In this document: one piece after another, positions 37,228 to 46,792 of the stretch | Position numbering within the stretch: position 1 is the stretch's first letter | How the letters are laid out: each line of letters begins with the position of its first letter | Origin: Flavobacteriaceae bacterium | GTDB lineage: Bacteria > Bacteroidota > Bacteroidia > Flavobacteriales > Flavobacteriaceae | Assembly: GCA_021648755.1 (NCBI GenBank) | Contig: JAKISG010000002.1 | Coordinates: 62,001 to 126,000 of the forward strand | Length of the DNA: 64,000 bases | Direction: 5' to 3' | Program-made: the position numbers and the translations under genes | Notes under the pieces: model-generated | Seen by the model: only the letters and a program-made list of their open reading frames with translations | Database searches by the model: none | What the model was told of the DNA's origin: nothing

Positions 37228-37273
37228 AACAGTTTAAAATATCTTTCCATTGATTTTAAACTGTTATTTTTTT
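37228..37273 (+). terminator. Second of two tandem hairpins
   Basis: Perfect 13-bp stem (37228-37240 with 37253-37265), core AACAGTTTAAAAT, followed by a run of eight T. It is a strong intrinsic terminator reading rightwards. Confidence 0.8.
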
Positions 37274-37376
37274 TATAATTATTTTTTAAAGATATAAAGA
37301 AAAAGTGTAAATTTCAAATTTTTCATTAAAAATTTTATATTGCTGAATTTTTCATTTTTAACTTTAGTATAAATAG

Positions 37377-37384
37377 TATCTTTG
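37377..37384 (+). promoter_or_regulatory. -7 element before the lipoprotein gene at 37410
   Basis: TATCTTTG, an exact TAnnTTTG match, 25 bp before the start codon; no clear -33 TTG. Confidence 0.6.
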
Positions 37385-37409
37385 TAAACTAATATAAGAT
37401 TTAACCACA

Positions 37410-38594
37410 ATGTATAAAATCAAACTATCTATCGTCTGTATAAGCCTATTGCTAACTTCTTGTGGCGGAGTAAAAAAAACAGAAAATGCAATTTCTTCAG
37501 GTAATTATGATCAAGCATTTGATAATGCTATAAAAAAATTAAATAAAGATAAAAACAAAAATGCAAAACAGATTCCTCTATTAAAAGAAGCCTATAATAA
37601 AGCTAATGAAAGAGATTTAGCAGAAATAAATAAAATAAAAAATAAAAATGATTCGCAAAGTTTACAACATATATATAAAAAATACATGCAGTTAGACGTT
37701 AGGCAAGATGAAATTATTTTATTAGAACCTTTAAACTATAATAACAAAATATATAGTTTCAAAATAATAGATTATACAGGTAAAATTGCACTCGCAAAAA
37801 AAAAATATTCAAGTAATTTATACAATAAGGCATTACCGTTGATGAATAACTCTAAAGAAAATTCTCGTAGAGCATTTAAGATATTAGAAGAAATTCAAAT
37901 TATTAATCCAAATTATAGAACTGATTTAAATACACAAATACTCGAAACTAAAAAAAGAGGATTGGATTATGTATTCATAAAACTACACAACAATATTACA
38001 GCACAATTACAAGACTCTATTTCTCTAAACATTTTAAAAAATTTTACAAATATTAGAACTAGTGATTTTAATAATAAATGGATAGAAATACACGATAAAA
38101 AAGTAACTAATATAATTTATAACTATCAAGCAACTGTTTTTTTAGAAAAAATCACTGCAATACCAGAAAAGGTAAATTCACAAGTTATAGCACAAGAAAA
38201 AGACATACAAACTGGCTGGAATTATGAATTAGATAGCAATGGTAATAAAATAAAAGATGCTAATGGTAATGAGATTAAAACACCAAAAACTGATAAAATT
38301 AAAGCAACTATTACACTATATCAACAAATAAAATCTACTGTTTTAGATGGTAAAATTATATTAAAAAATCTTAAAACTGGCACAGTTCTAAACACTACTC
38401 CATTAAAAGGTGAAGCCAAATTAGAAAATATGTACGGCACATATAAAGGTAATCCAAAAGCTATTGATCAAAAATATAAGGAAGCACTACAAAATAAAAA
38501 AGCACAGTTCCCAAAAGATAATGCTTTTAATAAATTTGCCTTACAAACTTTTAAGCAAAAAGCAGAACAGTTGTTAAGCCAACAACAATACTAA
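37410..38594 (+). CDS. Uncharacterised lipoprotein, largely helical
   Basis: 394 aa with lipobox (LLTSC-GG). Residues ~25-60 resemble a TPR-like helix pair (ISSGNYDQAFDNAIKKLNKD). A central part from ~110 to 250 is mixed. Residues ~270-300 include a D/N-rich repeat GNKIKDANGNEIK, and the end is Lys/Gln-rich. I do not recognise a named family. It appears to be a single-gene unit under the TATCTTTG element at 37377. Confidence 0.65.
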   Translation: MYKIKLSIVCISLLLTSCGGVKKTENAISSGNYDQAFDNAIKKLNKDKNKNAKQIPLLKEAYNKANERDLAEINKIKNKNDSQSLQHIYKKYMQLDVRQDEIILLEPLNYNNKIYSFKIIDYTGKIALAKKKYSSNLYNKALPLMNNSKENSRRAFKILEEIQIINPNYRTDLNTQILETKKRGLDYVFIKLHNNITAQLQDSISLNILKNFTNIRTSDFNNKWIEIHDKKVTNIIYNYQATVFLEKITAIPEKVNSQVIAQEKDIQTGWNYELDSNGNKIKDANGNEIKTPKTDKIKATITLYQQIKSTVLDGKIILKNLKTGTVLNTTPLKGEAKLENMYGTYKGNPKAIDQKYKEALQNKKAQFPKDNAFNKFALQTFKQKAEQLLSQQQY

Positions 38595-38683
38595 ATAAAT
38601 AGGTTTTCAACCATATTAAAGGCAATAGAAAAAAATGAAGTAGTTAGGTCTTAAACTCGTTTGAAGATTGATATTACCTGTTT

Positions 38684-39820
38684 TTATGACAGGGTAAAAT
38701 CATCAAAAAAGTATTTTTTTTCTAGTAAAAAGGATTCAAATTCAGTTATTGAATTAAATATATGCTTCACTCTAACTATCTTATTTGCATTTAAGTATGA
38801 ATAATTTTTGAGTTCTTTAATTATTGGAGTCGCTATTATTTTATTTTTTACTAATTGTTCTTTTAAATATATTCCAAATGCCTTTTTTTCATCATTAATA
38901 AAAATATTAGTATAAATTAGGTCTAAATAATTTTTCTTATTCTCGGGAATTTTAAAATATGCTTTATAAGTACTCTTTTTTATTACATATACTTGATGAA
39001 TACCAGATATTAAGGCTATGAAATTATATTTTCTTGTAATTTCACGTTGATAATCATCTTTATAATGTCCTGCTTCTATTAAAACGGTATTAAAACCTGA
39101 TTTTTGAAAATTATCGCCTGTTGCTGTTGGGTAAAATTCATCTGTATAACGTCCTATTTGATTTGGAATTAAATATTTTAAATCATCATTTATTCCTGCA
39201 ATTATTCGCATTGTTTCTTTCCTTCCTTTAGTTACAGTCCTTGCCTTATCAATCGAAGGTGCTAAAAATGAAAGTGTTGCAGGCTTATTATCTTCTCCTA
39301 TAGAAAAAATAGTTCTTTGATCATGTAAATTAAAACAATATTGTGGCTTAAAATCATACAAAACTCGATTTAATAACACAGATTCTACTGCTTCTAAAGC
39401 GACTGCATCACGATTTAAATCTATTTTTTGAGCATTTAGTCTAGTGAATTTTTTTGCTCCGTCTGGATTTAACATTGGTATAAAAACCAATGTGCAATTT
39501 TCTAAAATTTCATCTCTTAATTTTTTTAACTTTTTTGGGTTATGTAAAAATTTAAACAAATCAAATATTGCTTTTGTACCTGTAGATTCATTACCATGCA
39601 TTTGAGACCAAAAAAGTATTTTGTTTTTTCCGTTTCCAATCGTAATTTTATAAATGGATTGTTTTTTTAATGAAAATCCTATTTTTTTAATCGTAAATAA
39701 ATCAGATAATTTTTTAATTATTGGTTCAATATTAGCCAAGGTAATATACCTGCCAGTAATTATTTCTTGTTTATAATCCGTATAATTTTTAACTAGATAT
39801 TTAATTGTACTACTTTTCAC
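38684..39820 (-). CDS. M14-family zinc carboxypeptidase
   Basis: 378 aa from a GTG at 39820; the open frame reaches ATG 39841, but a TACATTTG -7 element (39825-39832 on this strand) lies inside those codons, so the ATG would not be transcribed. HGNEST supplies the zinc His and Glu, NPDGA and DLNRD are substrate-binding, NLHDQ holds the third zinc ligand, and IEAGH the catalytic Glu. No signal peptide, so it is probably cytoplasmic; likely substrates are peptides or peptidoglycan fragments. Its promoter overlaps a palindromic operator shared with the divergent HTH gene. Confidence 0.8.
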   Translation of the reverse strand: MKSSTIKYLVKNYTDYKQEIITGRYITLANIEPIIKKLSDLFTIKKIGFSLKKQSIYKITIGNGKNKILFWSQMHGNESTGTKAIFDLFKFLHNPKKLKKLRDEILENCTLVFIPMLNPDGAKKFTRLNAQKIDLNRDAVALEAVESVLLNRVLYDFKPQYCFNLHDQRTIFSIGEDNKPATLSFLAPSIDKARTVTKGRKETMRIIAGINDDLKYLIPNQIGRYTDEFYPTATGDNFQKSGFNTVLIEAGHYKDDYQREITRKYNFIALISGIHQVYVIKKSTYKAYFKIPENKKNYLDLIYTNIFINDEKKAFGIYLKEQLVKNKIIATPIIKELKNYSYLNANKIVRVKHIFNSITEFESFLLEKKYFFDDFTLS

Positions 39821-39821
39821 A

Positions 39822-39892
39822 TTACAAATGTAAACAATCAAAAGTTTACATTTGTAAATTTTTGATTGTTATAAAATGTTGACATTTGTAAA
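39822..39892. promoter_or_regulatory. Cluster of palindromic operators upstream of the M14 gene
   Basis: Perfect TTACA-N2-TGTAA palindromes at 39822-39833 and 39846-39857, centres 24 bp apart, and a half-degenerate one at 39881-39892. The first covers the minus-strand -7 element of the M14 gene. The segments around them also repeat (AATCAAAA and its complement). The likely binder is the HTH protein encoded at 40108. Confidence 0.65.
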
Positions 39893-40056
39893 TAGTTTAA
39901 TTATTTTCTATTGGCTAAAATTCGTTTATTGCTCTAAAAAATTAATAGATTTAATTTTACAGTTATTTTTAACTAAAAATCAGTTGTTTAATCTAGTTTA
40001 ACTCAAGTATTAATCTAATGATTTACTTGCATTTAAGTACCTTTTTTTATTTAGAC

Positions 40057-40090
40057 TTGTATATGTAATTGTATTTAATTACATTTGTAA
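40057..40090 (+). promoter_or_regulatory. Promoter and operator of the HTH regulator
   Basis: TTG (40057-40059), 20 bp, TACATTTG (40080-40087) is a near-ideal Bacteroidetes promoter. Its -7 element lies inside a fourth perfect TTACA-N2-TGTAA palindrome (40079-40090). A bound repressor would block it, consistent with autoregulation. Confidence 0.7.
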
Positions 40091-40107
40091 CCTTAATGTA
40101 GTTTACA

Positions 40108-40515
40108 ATGATAAACAATAAAGAGTTTGCAAAAAGGTTAAAAATAGTTTTAGATTTCTATCCATTATCAGCTACTGCTTTTGCAAAAAAAATAAATGTA
40201 CAGCGCTCAAGTATTTCACATTTATTGTCTGGAAGAAATAAACCTAGTCTTGACTTTGTGTTAAAAGTTTTAAAAGAATTTAAAGAAGTAGAAATGTATT
40301 GGTTGTTATACGGTAAAGGGGTTTTTCCTAATACAGAAACAATTACTAAAAAACAGGAGGCTACTCCTACTCTTTTCTCTCAAAATATAGTGCAAAAAGA
40401 AATTATATCAAAATTTTCTGAAAAATTACAATCTAATAGTGCTAAAAAGAAAATTGATTGTATTGTGATTTTTTATTTGGACGGTACTTTTAAAGAATAT
40501 ACCCAAATTAAATAA
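40108..40515 (+). CDS. Cro/CI-type HTH transcriptional regulator
   Basis: 135 aa. The first ~65 residues are an HTH_3 domain: EFAKRLKIVLD, then ATAFAKKINVQRSSISHLLS and GRNKPSLDFVLKVLKEF. The remainder is a short unrecognised tail that may dimerise it. Palindromic sites lie on its own promoter and on that of the divergent M14 peptidase, so it probably represses both. No toxin gene is adjacent, so an antitoxin role is not supported. Confidence 0.82.
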   Translation: MINNKEFAKRLKIVLDFYPLSATAFAKKINVQRSSISHLLSGRNKPSLDFVLKVLKEFKEVEMYWLLYGKGVFPNTETITKKQEATPTLFSQNIVQKEIISKFSEKLQSNSAKKKIDCIVIFYLDGTFKEYTQIK

Positions 40516-40520
40516 GTTTT

Positions 40521-40676
40521 TTGAATACGCCAAAACTAAATTATTTTAAACTAAAATCGATAGATCTTAAAAACAAAATATTATCTTTGAAACCTAAGCA
40601 AATTGAGGGTACTTATTTAAAAGGCAGAAGGCTCATAAAAAATATACAATCGCTTTATCTATCAGACAATAAATAA
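40521..40676 (+). CDS. Possible 51-residue basic peptide
   Basis: An open frame with TTG start 5 bp after the regulator stop, encoding a lysine-rich peptide (MNTPKLNYFKLKSIDLKNK..). It could be the last gene of the regulator unit, but there is no family, no clear ribosome site and a composition close to random AT-rich DNA. I list it only as a possibility. Confidence 0.2.
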   Translation: MNTPKLNYFKLKSIDLKNKILSLKPKQIEGTYLKGRRLIKNIQSLYLSDNK

Positions 40677-40696
40677 ATAAAAGTCAGTCATTTATA

Positions 40697-43288
40697 TTAC
40701 TTATTATTCCGAAAAACAAATTTACCATTAAAAGCATCTAATAAAATATTACTTTCTGCCGTAATTTTACTAGAAATTATTTCTTTAGATAATTTATTTA
40801 ATACTTGCTTTTGGATTACTCTTTTTATTGGTCTTGCGCCATATTGCGGATCAAACCCTTGTGTCGCTAGAGTCTCTATGGCTTCATTTGTAAATGAAAA
40901 TTGAATGTTTTTTTCTGCCAACATTTTCACTAAATTATGTAATTGAATTTTTACAATTTGACCTACCTCTTCTCTATTTAAAGGTGTAAACATGATAATT
41001 TCATCAATTCTATTTATAAATTCTGGTCGAACTGTTTGTTTTAATATCGTCACAACTTTGGCTTTAGTTTCTGCTACTACTAAAATTCGTTTATTCATAT
41101 CTAAACCTGCTAATTTTTCTTGAATGATATGTGCACCAATATTTGAAGTCATAATTATAATGGTGTTTCTAAAATCGGCAGTTCTTCCTTTATTATCTGT
41201 TAATCGACCTTCATCTAAAACTTGTAAAAGAATATTAAACGTATCTGGATGTGCTTTTTCTATTTCGTCTAATAATACAACTGAATATGGTTTTCTACGA
41301 ACGGCTTCGGTTAATTGCCCTCCTTCATCATAACCAACATACCCTGGAGGTGCACCAATTAATCTACTAACCGAATGACGTTCTTGGTACTCACTCATAT
41401 CTATTCTAGTTATTGCAGATTCATCATCAAATAGATACGCCGCAAGTGCTTTTGCAAGCTCCGTTTTTCCAACACCAGTTGTTCCTAAAAACAAGAATGA
41501 GCCCAAGGGTTTTTTACTGTCTTGTAAACCTGCTCTTGAGCGCCTTACAGCGTCAGAAACTGCAATAATTGCTTCGTCTTGACCAATTACTCTTTTGTGT
41601 AATTCCTCTTCTAAGTATAGTAATTTTTCGCTATCAGATTTCAGCATTTTTTGAACAGGGATACCTGTCCATTTTGCCACAACTTCTGCAATATCTTCAC
41701 TGGTAACCTCCTCTTTTATTAATGCATTTTCTTGATTTTTTGCTAATTTTTCTTGTAATGCTTTTAAAATTTTTTCCTCTTTTTGAATTTTTCCGTAACG
41801 TATTTCAGCAACTAAACCGTAGTTACCTTCTCTTTCTGCTTTTTCGGCATCTAACTTAAATTTCTCTATATTTTCTTTTGCTTTCTGCACTTCTTCTACT
41901 GCATTTTTTTCGCTTTTCCACTTAGCATAAATACTTTCTCTTTCTTCCTTTAAATTGGCTAATTCTTTACGAATATGAGCAATTTTTTTTTCATCTTTCT
42001 CTCGTTTAATTGCTTCTATTTCAATCTCTAACTGCATAATTTTACGGTCTAGAACATCTAACTCTTCTGGTTTAGAGTTTATTTCCATTCGTATTTTAGA
42101 TGCTGCTTCATCCATTAAGTCAATGGCTTTGTCTGGTAAAAAACGATTGGTAATATAGCGTTGCGATAATTCTACACAGGCAATAATTGCACTATCTTTT
42201 ATTTGTACTTTATGGTGTGTTTCGTATTTTTCTTTAATTCCTCTAAGGATAGAAATTGCTGATTCTGTATCAGGTTCATCTACATATACTTTTTGAAAAC
42301 GTCTTTCTAAGGCTTTATCTTTTTCAAAATATTTTTGATATTCATCTAAAGTTGTTGCGCCTATTGCTCGTAATTCTCCACGAGCTAAAGCGGGTTTTAA
42401 AATATTTGCTGCATCCATTGCTCCTTGCCCTCCGCCTGCACCAACTAATGTGTGAATTTCATCAATAAATAAAATAATTTCACCATTTGCATTGGTAACC
42501 TCTTTAATTACTGCTTTTAGACGTTCTTCAAATTCACCTTTATATTTTGCACCTGCAATTAACGACCCCATATCTAAAGAGTATAAGGTTTTATTTTGTA
42601 GGTTTTCAGGCACATCTCCTTTTACAATTCTATGTGCTAAACCTTCGGCAATAGCCGTTTTTCCTGTCCCTGGTTCGCCAATTAATATTGGGTTATTTTT
42701 AGTTCTACGAGATAAAATTTGTAATATTCTACGTATTTCATCATCGCGACCTATAACAGGGTCTAATTTACCGTCATTTGCCAACTTATTTAAATTTTTA
42801 GCATATTTATTTAATGAATTGTAGGTGTCTTCTGCGCTTTGTGAAGTAACACGTTCTCCATTACGCATTTCTAAAATAGCTTCTTTTAAATCTTTTTGAC
42901 TAACTCCGTTATCTTTTAGTAACTGTGTTGCTTTACCTTTAGAGTTTAAAATGGCTAAAATTAGATGTTCTATAGAAACATATTCATCTTTCATTTTTTT
43001 AGCTAGGTTGCTAGCATCTAACAACATTTTACTTGTTTCTCTCGAAAAAATAATTTCTGCACCTTCTACTTTAGAAAAACTTTTAAGAATGTTTTCTAAA
43101 GTGTCTTTAAATACTTTTATATTTACACCTAATTTATTTAAAATAAACGGCATTACGTTTTCATCTACTTCAAAAATAGCTTTTAAAATATGTGCATTTT
43201 CAATTTGTTGTTGTTTATTATCTTGCACTATTTGTTGTGCTTTTTGTATAGATTCTTGTGCTTTGATTGTATAGTTATTAAAATTCAT
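40697..43288 (-). CDS. clpB: ATP-dependent disaggregase ClpB
   Basis: 863 aa from ATG 43288 ([18 protein letters not shown]); an in-frame ATG at 43315 is less likely. Two N-terminal repeats, a first AAA+ module (GEPGTGKT, ~203-210), the long M-domain coiled coil (~400-525) and a second AAA+ module (GTTGVGKT, ~600) are all present, the full ClpB layout. There is no ClpP-binding loop. With DnaK it rescues aggregated proteins after heat shock. Upstream lies an unusual 127-bp tandem repeat with TAAGTTTG -7-like elements on this strand in each copy. Confidence 0.95.
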   Translation of the reverse strand: MNFNNYTIKAQESIQKAQQIVQDNKQQQIENAHILKAIFEVDENVMPFILNKLGVNIKVFKDTLENILKSFSKVEGAEIIFSRETSKMLLDASNLAKKMKDEYVSIEHLILAILNSKGKATQLLKDNGVSQKDLKEAILEMRNGERVTSQSAEDTYNSLNKYAKNLNKLANDGKLDPVIGRDDEIRRILQILSRRTKNNPILIGEPGTGKTAIAEGLAHRIVKGDVPENLQNKTLYSLDMGSLIAGAKYKGEFEERLKAVIKEVTNANGEIILFIDEIHTLVGAGGGQGAMDAANILKPALARGELRAIGATTLDEYQKYFEKDKALERRFQKVYVDEPDTESAISILRGIKEKYETHHKVQIKDSAIIACVELSQRYITNRFLPDKAIDLMDEAASKIRMEINSKPEELDVLDRKIMQLEIEIEAIKREKDEKKIAHIRKELANLKEERESIYAKWKSEKNAVEEVQKAKENIEKFKLDAEKAEREGNYGLVAEIRYGKIQKEEKILKALQEKLAKNQENALIKEEVTSEDIAEVVAKWTGIPVQKMLKSDSEKLLYLEEELHKRVIGQDEAIIAVSDAVRRSRAGLQDSKKPLGSFLFLGTTGVGKTELAKALAAYLFDDESAITRIDMSEYQERHSVSRLIGAPPGYVGYDEGGQLTEAVRRKPYSVVLLDEIEKAHPDTFNILLQVLDEGRLTDNKGRTADFRNTIIIMTSNIGAHIIQEKLAGLDMNKRILVVAETKAKVVTILKQTVRPEFINRIDEIIMFTPLNREEVGQIVKIQLHNLVKMLAEKNIQFSFTNEAIETLATQGFDPQYGARPIKRVIQKQVLNKLSKEIISSKITAESNILLDAFNGKFVFRNNK

Positions 43289-43334
43289 AGTTTTTATTTT
43301 AAAACAGAATTCCAACTATTGGGAAAACTGAAGT

Positions 43335-43588
43335 TCAAACTTAAAAATATCAAAAATTACACCTTTTGCTATTAAGTATACGTTTAATGCCAAAATGACT
43401 GTAAAAATATTGTTTTTACTGACATTTTAACATATGTTTTGTTGTAGAAAGTTAATTGTGCTCAAACTTAAAAATATCAAAAATGATACCTTTGATATTA
43501 AGTATAAGTTTAATATCAAAATAATTGTAAAAATGTTGCTTTTACCGATACTTTAACATTTTTTATTGTTGAAAGTTGATTACTTTCA
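43335..43588. repeat. Diverged 127-bp tandem repeat between clpB and the aldolase gene
   Basis: Two copies (about 43335-43461 and 43462-43588) share TCAAACTTAAAAATATC at their left and GAAAGTT near their right end, with an offset of 126-127 bp. They have many differences in the middle. Each holds a minus-strand TAAGTTTG -7-like element facing clpB (43336-43343 and 43463-43470). Confidence 0.8.
43491..43520. promoter_or_regulatory. Inverted repeat in the second tandem copy
   Basis: 11-bp perfect arms TTTGATATTAA / TTAATATCAAA with an 8-base spacer. The left arm overlaps a plus-strand TACCTTTG -7 element (43487-43494). The matching place in the first copy is mutated in both arms, so only this copy could be a full operator. 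Confidence 0.45.
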
Positions 43589-43638
43589 TTTGTTGAAAAC
43601 TTTAGTGAAATTATACTTCTATAACTTGTTAATAATAC

Positions 43639-43646
43639 TATCTTTG
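43639..43646 (+). promoter_or_regulatory. -7 element of the aldolase gene
   Basis: TATCTTTG, 25 bp before the start at 43672; no well-spaced -33 TTG. Confidence 0.6.
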
Positions 43647-43671
43647 GATAGCATAACTCAAATTAAAAGTA

Positions 43672-44325
43672 ATGAAATTTTTTATCGATACAGCAAATTT
43701 AGAACAAATAAAAGAAGCACAAGCTTTAGGCATTTTAGACGGCGTAACAACCAATCCTTCATTAATGGCTAAAGAAGGCATAACAGGAGTGCATAATATT
43801 ATAAAACATTATAAAACAATTTGTGATTTAGTAATTGGTGATGTTTCTGCAGAAGTTATTGCGACTGACTTTGAAGGAATGGTAAAGCAAGGTGAAGAAT
43901 TGGCCGCCTTAAATCCGCAGATTGTTGTAAAATTACCTATGCTAAAAGAAGGCATTAAAGCATGTAAATATTTTTCAGATAAAGGAATAAAAACAAATAT
44001 GACCTTGGTTTTCTCTGCAGGGCAAGCTTTATTAGCAGCAAAAGCAGGGGCGACTTATGTCTCACCATTTATTGGTCGCTTAGACGATATTTCTACTGAC
44101 GGACTACATCTAATTGCTGAAATAAGACAAATTTATGATAATTATAATTTTCAAACAGAAATTTTAGCAGCATCTGTAAGACATACAATGCATATAATTG
44201 ATTGTGCAAAATTAGGAGCCGATGTAATAACAGGACCTTTAAAAGCAATTGAAGGTTTATTAAGTCACCCGTTGACAGACATTGGGTTAGCAAAGTTTTT
44301 GGCCGATTTCAAAAAAGGTAATTAG
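43672..44325 (+). CDS. Transaldolase / fructose-6-phosphate aldolase family
   Basis: 217 aa, the short form. FIDTANLEQIKEA, GVTTNPSL, VVKLPM with the Schiff-base Lys87, NMTLVFSAGQA and SPFIGRLDD are diagnostic. It belongs to the pentose phosphate pathway or to reversible cleavage of fructose 6-phosphate; the two activities are not separable by eye in this short subfamily. Confidence 0.9.
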   Translation: MKFFIDTANLEQIKEAQALGILDGVTTNPSLMAKEGITGVHNIIKHYKTICDLVIGDVSAEVIATDFEGMVKQGEELAALNPQIVVKLPMLKEGIKACKYFSDKGIKTNMTLVFSAGQALLAAKAGATYVSPFIGRLDDISTDGLHLIAEIRQIYDNYNFQTEILAASVRHTMHIIDCAKLGADVITGPLKAIEGLLSHPLTDIGLAKFLADFKKGN

Positions 44326-44362
44326 CACTTTATATTTATTGTTTTTAATTATAAGTCTTCAC

Positions 44363-45028
44363 ATGAAAAATATATTTAAAATTACATTGCTTATTTCTTT
44401 ATTATTTCTAGCCAGTTGTTTTGAAATTATTGAAGAAGTAACTTTGAATAATGATGGTTCGGGTAATATATTGTTTACGCTAAATATGAGTAAAAGCAGA
44501 ACTAAATTAAACTCAATTATGTTATTGGACAGCATAAATACTTATAAAGTGCCTACAAAAAACAAAATTAAAAAGCATTTTACTGAAATTGTATCAAAAA
44601 TTAAACAAACAAAAGGTGTTTCAAATGTAAAAAACACGGCTAATTTTGATGATTTTATTTTTACTATAACTTGTGATTTCACCAATGTGACTGTTTTAAA
44701 TAATATAATTTCAACCTTTAGCTCTTTAGAAGAGTCCAAAAAAGTAGCCAAGAACAATCATTTTAATTATAATAGCATAAATAAAATATTCACAAGGAGT
44801 TATCACTATGATTTAAAAAGAGAATTTGAAAAAACAAAAATTCAAGATCGCAAAATAATACAAGATGCTTCTTTTACAACTATTTATAGGTTTGTATCAC
44901 CTATACTTTCTTCAAAAAATAGTATAGCTAGAGTCTCTAAATCAAAAAAAGCCATTATGCTTAAAGTTACTGTACAAGATATAATAGATGATAAGAATAC
45001 CATTAAAAACACCATACAATTACAATAA
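44363..45028 (+). CDS. Uncharacterised lipoprotein
   Basis: 221 aa from ATG 44363 (MKNIFKITLLISLLFLASC); the open frame begins earlier at a TTG, 44339, which would spoil the signal. The mature part opens FEIIEEVTLNNDGSGNILFT, a pattern seen in small Flavobacteria lipoproteins of unknown role. It is followed by two larger envelope proteins at 3 and 24 bp spacing, so all three form an operon. Confidence 0.65.
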   Translation: MKNIFKITLLISLLFLASCFEIIEEVTLNNDGSGNILFTLNMSKSRTKLNSIMLLDSINTYKVPTKNKIKKHFTEIVSKIKQTKGVSNVKNTANFDDFIFTITCDFTNVTVLNNIISTFSSLEESKKVAKNNHFNYNSINKIFTRSYHYDLKREFEKTKIQDRKIIQDASFTTIYRFVSPILSSKNSIARVSKSKKAIMLKVTVQDIIDDKNTIKNTIQLQ

Positions 45029-45031
45029 ACC

Positions 45032-46768
45032 ATGAAAAAAATAATAGTAATACTTAGTTTAATTATTTCACTTAACGGAATAGCGCAAAATTTAGAAAGT
45101 AAAATATCAAATAATGCGCTTGCAGTGGCAACAATGAAAGGAGATTATATCTTTAATTTAATTGTAAGGACTAACCCATCAATTTTAAAAAATTTTAAAA
45201 ACTCATCAAACATTAAAAATACTGATTTAGGCTTTGATTTAAATTCAAAAGCATACTATTTCTATCAAGTTAATGACACTGTTCAATATCATAATTTTAT
45301 GGTAAATTTAATTGATAAAAATAAATTTGAAAATTTTTTAAGTATAGAAAAACAAGATAATATCGAAGAATATTTAGGTTATAAATTTTTATTTAATAAT
45401 AAAACAGTGACTGTTTGGAATGATAAAATATTAATTTCAAGTACTGTAATCTTACCTTACAAGCCTTATGACTATTATTCCTTAAATTCACCTCCAATAG
45501 AAGAAGAGGAGTCTCCAATAGAGGCTTTAGAAGAAAGTGAAGAAAAAATTAAAACATCAAAAGATACGAATCTCAAATATGCCAAAGTTACTAAGGTGAT
45601 AGAAATAGACGAAAGTATTAAAACTTTATTAAAAAATAATGTTTTTACTATTCTTAACAGAAAAATGAACACCTCAATAGCAGTTAATAAAAATTACAAT
45701 GCTGGTAAAAAGAAAGATGCTGCAGCATATTTGTGGGTGAAAAACTATAGTGACATTACAAATAGTTTAATAAAATTTACTCTAGGGACTTCTTATAAAG
45801 AGATAGATTTAAATAAAAACTTTTTTGGATTTACGGAATTTAAATCCAATTTATTTTTTAAAAATGATGAGATTAGATTGGTTTCAGATTTAAAAATTTC
45901 TAATGATTGGAAAAAGACTTATAGAAAAATATATAAATCTAAATTAAATAAAAATTTTTACAAGTATATTAATCAAAACGAAACATTAGCTTATTTTAGT
46001 TTTACAACAGATACGCAAGCAGTATTAGAAAAATACCCAACATTGATGAGTGATTTTTATGGTGCGCTACTACCAAAAATGAGTGATGAAATTTCAGTAG
46101 CAACTGAATTACTAACTGTTATATTAGATGAAAAAGCAATAGGGGAAGTCATTACAGGTGATATGTTGTTTATTTTAAATGGTATTGCTGAAAGAGAAGT
46201 AAAATACACAAGTTATACCTATGATGAAAACTACAGAAGCACAAAAGTAATCAAAACTAAAATGGAAGTCATTCCTGACTTTACGATTATGATTGGTTCA
46301 GAAAATAAAAAACTAATTTCTAAAATAATGGAGTTAGCAGTTAAACATAATCCAAAAATAGCAAAAAATACACTTTATTATTCCTACAAATCAGTTCCTT
46401 TCGATTTATTTTTCACCATAAAAGATGGTATTGTATTTTTAACAAACTCTCAAAAACAAATAAATAATATTGTGAACCACTTTCCTGCCAATATAGGGAA
46501 ACATAAAAAAATATTGAAAAATAATATGTCCTCTTTCTATATAAATATGGAAAAAATAATACGTGAAGTTCCAAATAATTTACTTACTAAAGAGGAACTA
46601 GAATTTTTAACTCTTATTCAAAACAACTTTAAAGAAACTTATTTAACCGCTTCTAGATTAAAAGGTAACAAACTTAAATCAGAATATGTTATCAAAACTA
46701 CTAATAAAGAGGATTCATTTAAACCATTACTTTTCTTTATTAAAAATTTTAATAAATATTATTTTTAA
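45032..46768 (+). CDS. Secreted protein of unknown function
   Basis: 578 aa with a signal peptide (..LNGIAQ). No repeated motif or catalytic signature is visible; an acidic patch (PPIEEEESPIEALEESEE) sits near residues 150-172. Some features recall the large exported DUF4836-type proteins of Bacteroidetes, but I am not sure. It starts 3 bp after the upstream lipoprotein gene. Confidence 0.6.
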   Translation: MKKIIVILSLIISLNGIAQNLESKISNNALAVATMKGDYIFNLIVRTNPSILKNFKNSSNIKNTDLGFDLNSKAYYFYQVNDTVQYHNFMVNLIDKNKFENFLSIEKQDNIEEYLGYKFLFNNKTVTVWNDKILISSTVILPYKPYDYYSLNSPPIEEEESPIEALEESEEKIKTSKDTNLKYAKVTKVIEIDESIKTLLKNNVFTILNRKMNTSIAVNKNYNAGKKKDAAAYLWVKNYSDITNSLIKFTLGTSYKEIDLNKNFFGFTEFKSNLFFKNDEIRLVSDLKISNDWKKTYRKIYKSKLNKNFYKYINQNETLAYFSFTTDTQAVLEKYPTLMSDFYGALLPKMSDEISVATELLTVILDEKAIGEVITGDMLFILNGIAEREVKYTSYTYDENYRSTKVIKTKMEVIPDFTIMIGSENKKLISKIMELAVKHNPKIAKNTLYYSYKSVPFDLFFTIKDGIVFLTNSQKQINNIVNHFPANIGKHKKILKNNMSSFYINMEKIIREVPNNLLTKEELEFLTLIQNNFKETYLTASRLKGNKLKSEYVIKTTNKEDSFKPLLFFIKNFNKYYF

Positions 46769-46792
46769 TACCTCTAAAATAAAAAACCGATA

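Larger units (their letters stand above)
37015..37273 (+). ncRNA. Candidate small RNA or leader in a 488-bp gene-free region
   Basis: No protein gene lies between lpxK (ends 36921 on the other strand) and the start at 37410. A TACTTTTG -7 element (37015-37022) is followed by ~180 bp with a small hairpin (TAGAAT/ATTCTA near 37141-37159), then two tandem terminator-like hairpins at 37199-37227 and 37228-37273. A separate TATCTTTG at 37377 serves the next gene. Terminators with no gene before them suggest a short non-coding transcript. No known RNA family is recognised; no -33 element is seen. Confidence 0.35.

Noticed and set aside
40108..40676. Toxin-antitoxin pair made of the HTH protein and the 51-residue frame
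   Set aside because: The second frame is downstream, has no toxin motif and is compositionally close to random; the operators instead link the regulator to the M14 gene.
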